64,000 nucleotides of DNA from Lachnospiraceae bacterium UBA935 (GTDB lineage Bacteria > Bacillota > Clostridia > Lachnospirales > Lachnospiraceae), in contig DBDJ01000026.1 of NCBI GenBank assembly GCA_002293525.1, forward strand, positions 17,707 through 81,706, read 5' to 3'. Below the pieces are notes generated by a model, which ran no database searches, had not been told where the DNA came from, and saw only the letters and a program-made list of their open reading frames with translations. Below, one piece after another: positions 42,417 through 50,888 of this stretch. The translations under genes were made by a program, and so were the position numbers. Numbering within the stretch: the stretch's first letter is position 1; each line of letters opens with the position of its first letter.

Positions 42417-43103
42417 TCATAACAATTCTTGCACATTATGCAAGCCGTTCATATGTTCTGCTATTGTCAAAATGTCTTGGTGATTTTTGGAGTGATGACC
42501 TTTCAGGGTTACCATGATGGCAAGGTTACTTTTGCCGGTCATGCCGTTCAGCTGATTGATAATTTGTAGGTTACTGGTCGAAATATCATTTTGTTTCATA
42601 TAGCTCAAAAAAACGCCGACAGTGATATCATCTTGCAGCTCAGCATAGATCTCGATGGTTTTGATTTTCCTATGCATCAGGTTATCGATGGTCTGCATGA
42701 CGGTGAGTACCATCAAGATGGCCGCACCGCCGACAGCAGCCAGCTCATAAAAGCCGATGCCTACCGCCAGACCTATGCAGGCCGAGCTCCATAAGCCGGC
42801 GGCAGTGGTCAGGCCGCGGATCTGATTCTGCTTGGTGACAATAATCGTACCCGCGCCCAGAAAACCAATGCCGCTGATTACCTGAGCACCCATTCGGGAC
42901 GGGTCGCCTGCTCCATAAAGGAGATGGACATACTGGCTTAAGATCATGACAATACATGAGCCAAGGCAAACGAGCATATAGGTTCGTAAGCCGGCCGGGC
43001 GGTTCTTGATCCCGCGTTCAATGCCGACGATTCCTCCCAGGGCGAAAGCCAGGGAGATTCTTATCACGATGGAAAGAAAGCTTAGTTCTCTGAGTATCAG
43101 CAT
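42417..43103 (-). CDS. MgtC/SapB family membrane protein
   Basis: The 228-residue membrane protein has the MgtC N-terminal domain: four to five hydrophobic segments with FALGGIVGIERGIKNRPAGLRTYMLVCLGSC and GISGIGFLGAGTI-like (ISGIGFLGAGTIIV) motifs. A cytoplasmic C-terminal ACT-like domain (about 145-228) follows. MgtC proteins are linked to growth in low magnesium and to modulation of the F-type ATPase; in anaerobes the role is poorly known. The start at ATG 43103 has GGAGGAGCAAA. It stands alone, convergent with the aldo/keto reductase. The upstream region holds a dispersed repeat. Confidence 0.9.
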   Translation of the reverse strand: MLILRELSFLSIVIRISLAFALGGIVGIERGIKNRPAGLRTYMLVCLGSCIVMILSQYVHLLYGAGDPSRMGAQVISGIGFLGAGTIIVTKQNQIRGLTTAAGLWSSACIGLAVGIGFYELAAVGGAAILMVLTVMQTIDNLMHRKIKTIEIYAELQDDITVGVFLSYMKQNDISTSNLQIINQLNGMTGKSNLAIMVTLKGHHSKNHQDILTIAEHMNGLHNVQELL

Positions 43104-43283
43104 TTTGCTCCTCCGGTTGTCAATTTGAATATCTCGATATGCTCAACAGTATAATGCCGCAAGAATCGTTATTCCAACTGGTGAATTATTCTTCTGGATT
43201 CGGTGCTTTATAATATATCCTTCACAATTTTATATGTACAAGTATATACCTGCCATTAATTCTTATCAATAGGTTTATCTTAT

Positions 43284-43386
43284 GAATTATTTTCGCTGTA
43301 AGCTGTTTTCGCGGAAATTAAGGCCATTTACCGGTTCTTTACCCACCACTCCGCCAGCCAGAAGAGATGATTTTCATTTTTCTGGC
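43284..43386 (-). repeat. Dispersed repeat, copy B (103 bp)
   Basis: The 103 bases match copy C at 62868-62970 in the opposite orientation, with a few substitutions. They include the core also found at 2351-2379. A short hairpin GCCAGAA/TTCTGGC lies at the outer end. Read on the plus strand, one frame gives RPFTGSLPTTPPARRDDF, also present in copy C, but no gene start is associated. Confidence 0.75.
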
Positions 43387-43740
43387 TAAAGGGCGAAACA
43401 AACTGGCTTATTTCAATCGTTTGTTGACCTTTGTCCATAAAAAGGAAAACACTTTCTGTCTGGCTCCTTACAGGCGAGACTTGAATGCCCTGGGTTCCTC
43501 GGAGTGCTATAAACGCCGCGTCCAGAGAGAAAATCCGACCGTCCGGCCCTCCGGCCGTCCAGCCCTCCGGCCCCCGAGCCTTGAGACCACCACTTTTCGT
43601 AAAAGATTATAGAATTGATGCTAATTGACAGTTGAATAATTGTTATAGGCCGATAGCCGTGATATAATAGGAAGAAGCTTTTATGACATGCAAATAACAA
43701 AAAGAACAAACGGCTAGCAAGAAAAGGAGGAGCTGAGCAA
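43387..43740. other. Intergenic region with a GC-rich motif and no supportable gene
   Basis: Between the dispersed repeat and the ferredoxin-type aldo/keto reductase are 350 bases without a convincing gene. They hold CCGGCCCTCCGG-like simple repeats (43540-43575) and the 32-base GC-rich motif at 43562-43593 shared with 30175-30206. A plausible promoter lies before 43700. The ORFs crossing it on either strand follow the repeats and lack ribosome sites. Confidence 0.6.
43562..43593. repeat. GC-rich dispersed motif, copy 2
   Basis: Matches 30175-30206 (CCCCCGAGCCTT, then AGACCACCAC) with one inserted G and one substitution in the core. Same orientation as copy 1. Confidence 0.65.
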
Positions 43741-44874
43741 ATGATTTATAAAGACTTTAAAGACATCAAACTGTCGGCACTGGGCCTTGGCGCCATGCGC
43801 CTGCCCACGGTCGGAGGTACATGGAATGCCCCCGTTGACGAAGCAGCAGTGGTGCAAATGGTAGACTACGCTATCGAGCAAGGCGTCAATTACTTTGACA
43901 CGGCATGGGGTTACCACGGTGGGCAGTCAGAGCTTGTTCTTGGCCAAGCACTGGCGAAGTATCCGCGAAATACGTGGTATCTTGCGGATAAGTTTCCTGG
44001 TTATGATCTTGCCAATTTCGGTAAAGCTGAACCGATTTTTGAAGAACAGTTAAAACGCTGCGGCGTGGACTATTTTGACTTTTACCTCTTTCACAATGTC
44101 TGCGAACTGAATGTTGAACTATATATGGATGAAGAAAAATACCATACATATGAATATCTGGTAAGACAAAAAGAGGCTGGGCGGATCAAACACCTGGGCT
44201 TTTCGGCGCACGGGAGTTATGATGTGATGAAGCGTTTTCTGGATGCTTATGGGGATGCGCTGGAGTTCTGCCAGATCCAGCTGAATTATCTGGACTGGGA
44301 GTTTCAGAATGCGAAGGCCAAGGTGGAATTACTGGACGAATATCAACTGCCCGTATGGGTGATGGAACCCATGCGCGGCGGACAGCTGGCAGCCTTGCCC
44401 GAAGAGGATACAGTGATGCTTAAAGCCCTTCGCCCGGATGAAACCGTTCCTGCATGGGCGCTTCGTTTCCTGCAGTCGCTCCCAAGCGTTACCCTCTCCC
44501 TGTCCGGTGCTTCCAGTTATGAACAGCTGCGGGAAAACATTGCGGCCTACCAGTCGGAAAACCCGCTGAACAAAACGGAAATGGACACATTGCAAGATAT
44601 TGCAGCGAGGATCATTAAAAAGACGGCACTGCCTTGTACCGCTTGCCGCTACTGTGCCGACCATTGCCCTCAGGGTCTGGACATTCCCATGCTGATCGGT
44701 CTGTATAACGAGCATTGCTCCACGGCAAATGGCTTCATCGCCCCGATGGCAATCTCGGCTCTGCCGGAGGGCAAGCAGCCCGGGGCCTGTGCCGCCTGTA
44801 AGAGCTGCGAAGCCGTGTGTCCGCAGCAGATCAAGATATCGGACGCGATGGCCGACTTTGTGACGAAACTGTAG
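43741..44874 (+). CDS. Aldo/keto reductase with C-terminal 4Fe-4S ferredoxin domain
   Basis: The 377-residue fusion has an AKR barrel with tetrad residues Asp53, Tyr58, Lys84 and His118 (YFDTAWGYHGG, LADKFPG, YLFHN). Two cysteine clusters follow: CTACRYCADHCP near 299-310 and CAACKSCEAVCP near 350-361, each able to hold a 4Fe-4S cluster. Such clostridial proteins are annotated as 4Fe-4S-containing aldo/keto reductases and probably exchange electrons with ferredoxin; the substrate is unknown. The start at ATG 43741 has AAAAGGAGGAGCTGAG. The gene is convergent with the agrB group. Confidence 0.9.
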   Translation: MIYKDFKDIKLSALGLGAMRLPTVGGTWNAPVDEAAVVQMVDYAIEQGVNYFDTAWGYHGGQSELVLGQALAKYPRNTWYLADKFPGYDLANFGKAEPIFEEQLKRCGVDYFDFYLFHNVCELNVELYMDEEKYHTYEYLVRQKEAGRIKHLGFSAHGSYDVMKRFLDAYGDALEFCQIQLNYLDWEFQNAKAKVELLDEYQLPVWVMEPMRGGQLAALPEEDTVMLKALRPDETVPAWALRFLQSLPSVTLSLSGASSYEQLRENIAAYQSENPLNKTEMDTLQDIAARIIKKTALPCTACRYCADHCPQGLDIPMLIGLYNEHCSTANGFIAPMAISALPEGKQPGACAACKSCEAVCPQQIKISDAMADFVTKL

Positions 44875-44982
44875 ATGAGTTTAAGGCAGCCGGCCATGCC
44901 GCTTTACGCACTCCTGTTGCTCATAAGCGGCTCAGCCGGCTACTTTTCGGCCCGCTTTCTCAAGAGCAGCCCGGCTGGCAAC

Positions 44983-45354
44983 TCACGGAGATTCACCATA
45001 AAACGGCCGAATAATATAGTACACCTTGGTATTGATCGCCATACATCGTACTTCCCACAGCTCCGTTTCCCGGTTCTCATAAAGGATTGCTTCGCTCGAC
45101 CGATAGATGTCTGGCAAATAGCCGGCTCTTGCTCTGATTATTTCAAAATAAACATCACTCATATCATAGCCCTTCCGCTCCAAGTACTGAGTGATTTGCT
45201 TAGGCGCAGGATCAGGCATTGTATTTTCTGCCATAATGATTACTGAAAATAAGAAAAAAAGGACAAGTACCGATAACAGCGGAATTAGATGAAACCTTTC
45301 AATTATGGGAGTCCTGACATAAATAACACCTTTACCATCAAAATTCTTAACCAT
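44983..45354 (-). CDS. Small single-pass membrane protein next to agrB
   Basis: A 123-residue protein of unknown function. I start it at ATG 45354 behind AAAGGGGGAAAT; a longer frame from 45381 has no site. One membrane segment (about 20-40, FHLIPLLSVLVLFFLFSVII) is followed by an extracytoplasmic or cytoplasmic domain of 80 residues with a CMAINTKVYYIIRPFYGE end. It lies 120 bases downstream of agrB on the same strand, where agrD is usually found, but it does not look like a signalling-peptide precursor. It may be an accessory part of the AgrB system or a separate gene. Confidence 0.65.
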   Translation of the reverse strand: MVKNFDGKGVIYVRTPIIERFHLIPLLSVLVLFFLFSVIIMAENTMPDPAPKQITQYLERKGYDMSDVYFEIIRARAGYLPDIYRSSEAILYENRETELWEVRCMAINTKVYYIIRPFYGESP

Positions 45355-45474
45355 ATTTCCCCCTTTACTTTTCGTGAGCATATTGTTGTTATGTTATATT
45401 ATATTTCAATTTATCCATATCGGCCGCCCCTCTCCCTTAAAACACATTTATATGCCTCTGTTTGAAGCGGTGTG

Positions 45475-46053
45475 TTAAGCAGCAGCTTTCTTGTGAAATA
45501 TTTTACCCAGGATCAGCAGCAGGCTTACCATGGCAAAACATGCGGCTATTACCCTGCACATCATGTCCCATCCAAGTAAAAAGCAAGAAGCCATTATAAC
45601 AGCTTCGATAATCCAGTTTCTTCTGGCAATTCCACCGTATTTGACATGCTCCTCAGCGGTCATCGGTTTGTTCTCCGCTTCCAGGGGCGCAATAAAAAAC
45701 ATGCAATAAACAGAGATAAGGACGATGACCAGGTAGACCCACCAAGTGAACGGCAGATACTTGATGCCGGCCATGATGCCAAACTGAAACAGTGAGGTGA
45801 AAAAATAGCACTGAAGCTGAGTTTTGGCATGAAATCCGCCAGCATAAATCCTGATTGGCGTAAACAGGATCAAGTAAGCTACGGTCTGCCAGACCATATT
45901 TAGCATAGCACCGATTAGGATTGCAGTGAGCCAATTAATCACCATGATAACGCCTTGAACCATGCCATATTCATATAACTCCCGGTCCTCTTCAATAATT
46001 ACATCCTGTAAAATCATTTTATCGGTTATTTTTTGAGCTGCTTTTGTTAACAT
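45475..46053 (-). CDS. agrB: AgrB-type accessory gene regulator peptidase
   Basis: The 192-residue integral membrane cysteine peptidase has catalytic His75 and Cys82 in RIYAGGFHAKTQLQCYF, spaced as in staphylococcal AgrB (His77, Cys84), and five to six membrane segments. AgrB cuts the AgrD precursor and forms the cyclic thiolactone or lactone autoinducing peptide. No convincing agrD, agrC or agrA is visible beside it; the downstream gene is a small membrane protein. The start at ATG 46053 has GGAAAGGGGAC. The 252-base upstream region is very AT-rich with repeated TATAATGATTTT words and probably holds its promoter. Confidence 0.88.
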   Translation of the reverse strand: MLTKAAQKITDKMILQDVIIEEDRELYEYGMVQGVIMVINWLTAILIGAMLNMVWQTVAYLILFTPIRIYAGGFHAKTQLQCYFFTSLFQFGIMAGIKYLPFTWWVYLVIVLISVYCMFFIAPLEAENKPMTAEEHVKYGGIARRNWIIEAVIMASCFLLGWDMMCRVIAACFAMVSLLLILGKIFHKKAAA

Positions 46054-46305
46054 TTGTCCCCTTTCCGCTTAACGGTAAAACAACGCTTTTTCAATATGCA
46101 ACAAAATCATTATGTAATAAGAGTAATTAATACAATATAAATTATAATATAATAAAAAACATAATACAAGAAAAATCGTTATACAATAAAAAATCGCAAT
46201 AGAATCACAATGCAGTAAAAATAAAAATATAAAAAATCATTATACAGTAAAATCATTATACAATTAAATATAAATTTATCAAATGTCTTTAGATAATATT
46301 AAATC
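46054..46305 (-). promoter_or_regulatory. AT-rich repeat region upstream of agrB
   Basis: The 252 bases contain at least five degenerate copies of TATACAATAAAATC and related words (on the minus strand TGTATAATGATTTT), each bearing a -10-like hexamer. They lie between agrB and the 3' end of the kinase gene. I see no gene here. It could be a promoter region with repeated AT-rich binding sites or slippage-generated sequence. Confidence 0.4.
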
Positions 46306-47337
46306 TTAAAAATACTTCTCCAAGGCAGTAACAATGGTTTTCATATCTATATTTACTCCGGCGCTTTGAAAGGCCCAGAATACCGCTCCAGCAACCGGAA
46401 CGGCATCAAGACTCAAAAACTCCAGATCACGGTTTCCTAATCTGTTTCGTACCAGGTCTTCAATCAGATCGGGCAGGATCCGCACCTTTTCTTTTACAAA
46501 AACAGAACCGACCAGAGTCACATATACCGTCTTATCTTCGGGAAAATCCAGCTCATTTACCAGATGGATGATTCCGCCGGCATAATGCTTTGCCGATTTT
46601 TTCAGAATATTCGTTGCCACGGCATCTCCCTTGTCGGCAGCTTCAAACACCAGACGGTTCAGGTAATTGACAATAACCTCATCATCTTCGAGCCAGTCGG
46701 TGATGGTTTCGCTATAGTCTTTTTTGTCGCTGATCCCGATCCGCTCAAAAATCATCCGGCTTAACAGCGTGGCCGGCTCGCTCTTAAATAATTCGCCATA
46801 AACCGCGCCCAGAACCTGCTTTCCATACCAGCCGCTGCCGCCGCAGTCATTGGAAATCGATCCGATCCCGCCCACTTGAACGTGGATGCCGCTGTGGTCA
46901 ACCGCTGCCATGGTAGAGCCGGTTCCGTTGATGGCACAGATGCCGACACCTCCCGGGCAGCCTGCCGCCACGCCCAGATAAGCATCATTACATAAGGTAA
47001 ATCGATCGAGCCCGATCTCCCGGAGCATCCCCGAGATGATTTTATGCTGCCGATGCGTATCAACCCCGGCCAAGCCGAAGACACCATAGCTCACATCGCT
47101 GACACTTGCCCCGGCGGCAGCCAAGGCTTCCGTTATATAATCAGCCAGTACTTTTTCCAGCTCGTCAAAGGAGCCTTCCATATTTTCATGGTTCAGCGGT
47201 CCATGGACGGCGACACCCACACACTTACCGCTCATATCAAACAGTCCCAGATGGCTTTTCGTACCGCCGCCGTCAATACCGATAATTAACTTACCGGAAT
47301 CGTTCATATCATTTACTTCTTCCATATCACTTTTCAT
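46306..47337 (-). CDS. BadF/BadG-family sugar kinase (N-acetylglucosamine-kinase-like)
   Basis: The 343-residue ASKHA-fold kinase has the phosphate-binding motif IIGIDGGGTKSHLGLFD near the N-terminus and GICAINGTGSTMAAV with GGIGSISNDCGGSGWYGKQVLG in the middle. These match eukaryotic-type N-acetylglucosamine kinases and BadF/BcrA-like ATPases. Its ATG overlaps the stop of the GH4 gene (47334-47337), so the two are translated together. A kinase that phosphorylates an intact beta-glucoside would create the 6-phospho substrate a GH4 enzyme needs without a phosphotransferase system; this is inference. Amino-sugar phosphorylation is the alternative. Confidence 0.87.
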   Translation of the reverse strand: MKSDMEEVNDMNDSGKLIIGIDGGGTKSHLGLFDMSGKCVGVAVHGPLNHENMEGSFDELEKVLADYITEALAAAGASVSDVSYGVFGLAGVDTHRQHKIISGMLREIGLDRFTLCNDAYLGVAAGCPGGVGICAINGTGSTMAAVDHSGIHVQVGGIGSISNDCGGSGWYGKQVLGAVYGELFKSEPATLLSRMIFERIGISDKKDYSETITDWLEDDEVIVNYLNRLVFEAADKGDAVATNILKKSAKHYAGGIIHLVNELDFPEDKTVYVTLVGSVFVKEKVRILPDLIEDLVRNRLGNRDLEFLSLDAVPVAGAVFWAFQSAGVNIDMKTIVTALEKYF

Positions 47338-48617
47338 GAGAAAAACCTCGTTAAATATTCTTTGTTTGCTTCCAGCATTTCATCCAGCATCGGCTTTGCT
47401 TTTTCATAATCCCCGATCAGCGGATGCACCATCAATGCCGCCAGCGCAGCATCCCTGTCGCCGTTAAGAGCCGCCTTGACGGTAAGTTTTTCGTAAGCCT
47501 TAACAGCCCGCATCAGTCCGCTCACATAGTCATTATATACCGCTACCGGCAGCGCCCTGATCCCTTTTTTATCCACAATACACTTGACTTCAACCACATC
47601 ATCGTCATCCATAAACGGAACCGCGCCATTATTCTTGGCAGCTACCACATGAATGTCACCTTTATCGTTGGCCAGCGAATCGGCCACGGAAACAGCCGCC
47701 GTCGAATAAAGCGAACCACCGCGTTTTTCCAGTTCCACAGGCTTGTCGGTCAGATAAAGATCGGCATATTGATCAAGCAGTTTTTTCTCCAGATCCAGGC
47801 AGATTTCACCTCGGGTCTGTTCCGCCTTCAGACATTTTTGAAACTGTTTCTCGCGGGCATAAAAATAGCTTAAATAAGAAGACGGAATATAAGGAACCGC
47901 ACGCAGCAATTCCGGATCATATTCAATCTCTGGCACATTTTTCATGGCAGCCCCGGCCTTGCCGGACAGAGCGGCTACCAGATTCTCAGTTTCACCGTGC
48001 TTCACAACAGAAGTAATCCAGCTTAAGTGGTTTAAACCGACATATTCATAGTCAAATGCCTTGGTTCCGAGTGTATCTTCGATTTCTTGTACCATATTGA
48101 TGGCACAGTTGCATAAGCCGATCATATTGACATCGGTATGGCCCAGTACAGCTTGGGCAATGATTCCAGAAGGGTTGGAAAAATTAATCAGCCAGGCATT
48201 ATCTGCCGATAGCTGCTTCATCCGTTCCGCCACGTCCATGATCACCGGAACGGTTCTCAGGGCTTTCATAAAACCGCCCGCTCCGGTTGTTTCCTGTCCG
48301 AGGCAGCCGTATTTCAGCGGGATTTTTTCATCGCGGATTCTGGCAGCCATCTTGCCGACACGTACCTGTCCGAATACAAATGCGGCTCCCTCAAGTGCCA
48401 GATCCAGATCCGTCGTCAGTGTGAATTCACCCCGGAAACCGCCGACCATAAGTTGCCGTTTGGCAAGGCTCCCTACAGTGTGTAAGCGTGTTTCATCGAT
48501 ATCCATTAGGGTAAAATTGTCAAAAGGCAGTTCTTCCTGCCGGGTTATGAACCCTTCGATCAGTTCCGGTGTGTAGGTGCTGCCGGCGCCGATGATCGTT
48601 GCTTTTAGTTTTGGCAT
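47334..48617 (-). CDS. GH4 family glycosidase, probable 6-phospho-beta-glucosidase
   Basis: A 427-residue NAD- and Mn2+-dependent glycoside hydrolase. The Rossmann motif IIGAGSTYTPEL (8-19), the metal-ligand Cys169 in GLCNCAIN, His197 in GLNHLSW and the NPSG motif near 148 are in place. GH4 enzymes of the LicH/CelF type cleave 6-phospho-beta-glucosides by a redox-assisted mechanism. The start at ATG 48617 follows a good AGGAGGAATAAC site. The sugar kinase downstream overlaps by four bases. A long-hairpin repeat occupies its promoter region. Whether the substrate is cellobiose-6-phosphate or another phosphate cannot be decided from sequence. Confidence 0.9.
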   Translation of the reverse strand: MPKLKATIIGAGSTYTPELIEGFITRQEELPFDNFTLMDIDETRLHTVGSLAKRQLMVGGFRGEFTLTTDLDLALEGAAFVFGQVRVGKMAARIRDEKIPLKYGCLGQETTGAGGFMKALRTVPVIMDVAERMKQLSADNAWLINFSNPSGIIAQAVLGHTDVNMIGLCNCAINMVQEIEDTLGTKAFDYEYVGLNHLSWITSVVKHGETENLVAALSGKAGAAMKNVPEIEYDPELLRAVPYIPSSYLSYFYAREKQFQKCLKAEQTRGEICLDLEKKLLDQYADLYLTDKPVELEKRGGSLYSTAAVSVADSLANDKGDIHVVAAKNNGAVPFMDDDDVVEVKCIVDKKGIRALPVAVYNDYVSGLMRAVKAYEKLTVKAALNGDRDAALAALMVHPLIGDYEKAKPMLDEMLEANKEYLTRFFS

Positions 48618-48648
48618 GTTATTCCTCCTTGAGTTTTCTGTTATCTAA

Positions 48649-48943
48649 GCGGTCATGTTTTGTTGGGCTGGTAAGCGGTCATCGTCATGTTGCGCAGCAA
48701 ATCATCTGCTCCGGTTCAGTCGTACGAAAATAAGTACGACTAAGTTTCTCACCCTGCCTATTGGCAACCATCCGGGCCGCCATCAAGCACCATCCATGGC
48801 GCATGATGGCTTGTGCGGCCATCCGTGGCCGCCCATCCCTAGTTTATCTAGTGAGAAACTAAGTAGTACTAATTTTCTCCCGGATTCACCTGAGCAGATG
48901 ATTTGCTGCGCAACATGACGATTCGGTATTTCAACTGGTAGTT
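48649..48943 (-). repeat. Long-hairpin repeat element, copy 2 (inverted)
   Basis: Perfect 30-base arms at 48682-48711 and 48892-48921, a second inner pair around 48715-48752 and 48850-48890, and a GC-rich loop with repeated GGATGG on the minus strand. The outer edge (TTCAACTGGTAG, 48930-48941) matches the left edge of copy 1. The GCGGTCAT motif at the other edge occurs twice. It is inverted relative to copies 1, 3 and 4 and lies in the promoter region of the GH4 gene. The plus-strand ORF at 48655 is a product of the repeat. Confidence 0.85.
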
Positions 48944-49138
48944 CAAATATTGTAATTACACTCCTCTTTTCTCGGTCAGATATTTCCTCATCAACTATGC
49001 AGTGGTTAGTCCTGCTGTTTAAGTATGCAATATGGTCTCAACGATAGACCGTTGCTTATTCAACGTGATTGATATTAAAATATATTGTTCATGGCAATCT
49101 GATTTGGCTAATAAAATCATCTTAAAAATGACGACTCA
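48944..49138. other. Intergenic gap between two hairpin elements
   Basis: About 195 bases between hairpin copies 2 and 3. I see no gene, no clear promoter and no conserved element. Base composition is AT-rich. Confidence 0.5.
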
Positions 49139-49306
49139 AAACTACCGGTTTGAATACCGAATCGGCATGTGGACCTAGAAATCATCTGCTCAGGCGAATC
49201 CGGGAGAAACTTAGTTGTACTTATTTTCGTATGACTGAGCCGGAGCAGATGATTTCTAGGTCCACATGCCGATGACCGTCTTCCTATAAGTAGATGACCG
49301 TCTTCC
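49139..49306 (+). repeat. Long-hairpin repeat element, copy 3 (short form)
   Basis: Perfect 30-base arms at 49162-49191 and 49243-49272. The interior is shorter than in copies 1 and 2: the second stem and GC-rich loop are missing, and the two halves join directly through a CTTAGTTGTACTTATTTTCG segment. The left edge is ACTACCGGTT with CCGAATCG; the right GATGACCGTC occurs twice. It ends six bases from the GH8 stop codon. Confidence 0.85.
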
Positions 49307-49312
49307 CGCTCC

Positions 49313-50818
49313 TTACGGCTGCCACCAATTCCCACTGGCTGTCAGCATAACCAAAAACTGAATATAGTCGCCATATGTATCGCCATCATACGTGGCAATT
49401 CCCACTTCAAACGGCTGCCAGTTATCGTCACCAATATCTTTCCATGTTGTCCAGCCGGTATAAAACCCGTCAACGAGAGGCTGATTCTGAGCGCCGGCCG
49501 CCGCTACGAGGAAGGGAGCGGCAAACAAGTCCGGCTCGGTCCAGTTGAAAAGGTCAGATTCGCCACCGCCGGTGCCGTCCAGTTCTACCGGGCCGAGGTT
49601 TTCTATTCCTTTGCTGCCGGCAAACCCGCTTAACGGCGCTATTACATCGCTATACAAGGAAAAGCCGTCATTGCTGAAATCACCGAACAGAAGGTAATCA
49701 GTACCTAGTCGCCAGGGAACGCGGCAGGCATTATAAGCGAAGGTATTGTCGCTGCCTTCCAGCAGGTCAGCCGGAGCGGCTTCCCATTGGCCGTCGGCAT
49801 TCCTTACAGCAAAATCTGGCAGCAGGCCATGGGTATGGCCTGCGGTGGTTTCGCTGGCAATAATGTCGCTGATCACGTCATAGGTGGCATCAATGACGGC
49901 CTGCCAGTCATGATTCGGATCTGCTTTTTGATAGGCTTTTAAATGGCCAAGGATAAAATCTGACGGCCGGGTGGCACCCTGAAGGGCGGGGTCATCCGAT
50001 GTTTTTGCCCAATCGCCTAGCAATAAGGTATGATATGTATCGTGTACGCAATAAGTCCAGAGATCATCCAGCATGTCAAGGGCGATCTGCTGGTAATTAT
50101 ATTTGCCGTCGCTGCCCCATTGCTTGTCGGCCAGCAGCAGGGAAAAGATGATATCCATGTCGCCGTCTGTAGCGCTGTCACCGTTAGCAGACTGAGTAAA
50201 CGGCGCTTTTTTGACACCGCTTTCTACCGAATATCCGAAAGGTGTGCCGGGATCGTCCATATATCCGTTCAGTTCCCAGCAAAACAGGCGGTTTCCGATT
50301 GCGCTGGGATAGGTTTGAACGGTACGCAGCATGGCATCGTAATAATCCTTCAGGCCGGCACTGCCAAAGATCCATTCATCTGCCGTCAGGTTCAACTGTG
50401 TTTCACTTCCGGCCATATAGGCCATAATCAGCATGCCATAACCTTGGGATTCGGAAACATTGATATGACACCATTCGATTTCTCCCTGTGACAGCTCATA
50501 TCCTAGCGAATGACGGATGACCATCCGGAAACCGTCTTTGGTCTGTGGGCCGTTGGTATCCACGATCAGGTCGTTCAGCAGAAATTCTTTGAACATAGCA
50601 AGGATCATGGCGTCTGTCTCTTCAACGGTTTTATTTTGTGGTTTTAGAGGCTGGATTGCATATTGCTGTAAGGCATCATGCTGGGGAAAAGGAAATTGCG
50701 CTTCTGTGGATGACGTTGCTGCAGTGCTCGCGTTCCTCCATATGAGAAGGGCAATTATGCCAATAATAAATAAACAGATAATGATGATAATGCCTCGGTT
50801 TGCCTGTATTGATTTCAT
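49313..50818 (-). CDS. Membrane-anchored GH8 glycoside hydrolase
   Basis: The 501-residue protein has an N-terminal membrane anchor (residues 9-27, GIIIIICLFIIGIIALLIW) and a GH8 (alpha/alpha)6-barrel domain. Acid Glu123 lies in VSESQGYGMLIMAYMAG, and the family signature ATDGDMDIIFSLLLADKQWG spans about 216-235. GH8 members are endoglucanases, lichenases, chitosanases and reducing-end exo-oligoxylanases. This one would act outside the cell, feeding oligosaccharides to importer 3. The start at ATG 50818 has AAAGGAGGGATTGC. It follows the ROK regulator on the same strand and may be in its operon. Confidence 0.9.
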   Translation of the reverse strand: MKSIQANRGIIIIICLFIIGIIALLIWRNASTAATSSTEAQFPFPQHDALQQYAIQPLKPQNKTVEETDAMILAMFKEFLLNDLIVDTNGPQTKDGFRMVIRHSLGYELSQGEIEWCHINVSESQGYGMLIMAYMAGSETQLNLTADEWIFGSAGLKDYYDAMLRTVQTYPSAIGNRLFCWELNGYMDDPGTPFGYSVESGVKKAPFTQSANGDSATDGDMDIIFSLLLADKQWGSDGKYNYQQIALDMLDDLWTYCVHDTYHTLLLGDWAKTSDDPALQGATRPSDFILGHLKAYQKADPNHDWQAVIDATYDVISDIIASETTAGHTHGLLPDFAVRNADGQWEAAPADLLEGSDNTFAYNACRVPWRLGTDYLLFGDFSNDGFSLYSDVIAPLSGFAGSKGIENLGPVELDGTGGGESDLFNWTEPDLFAAPFLVAAAGAQNQPLVDGFYTGWTTWKDIGDDNWQPFEVGIATYDGDTYGDYIQFLVMLTASGNWWQP

Positions 50819-50840
50819 TCTTGCAATCCCTCCTTTTTCT

Positions 50841-50888
50841 CTTGTGTTTTTACTTATTTTGGATCTTGCGGTTTTTCTACTTTTGGAT
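50841..50888 (-). repeat. 24-bp tandem duplication across the ROK gene stop
   Basis: Two 24-base units (50841-50864 and 50865-50888) plus a partial third. The outer unit carries the stop codon (50854-50856); the inner one encodes the KVEKPQDP tail. The duplicated reading frame explains the repetitive EDPKVEKPQDPK C-terminus. Confidence 0.8.

Noticed and set aside
43413..43709. Minus-strand ORF of 98 codons upstream of the ferredoxin-type reductase
   Set aside because: Its composition follows the GC-rich CCGGCCCTCCGG repeats, and it lacks a ribosome site and any recognisable domain.
45406..45447. 13-residue ORF (MCFKGEGRPIWIN) after agrB as AgrD
   Set aside because: Too short, lacks the amphipathic leader and the acidic C-terminal recognition part of AgrD, and its Cys is at position 2.
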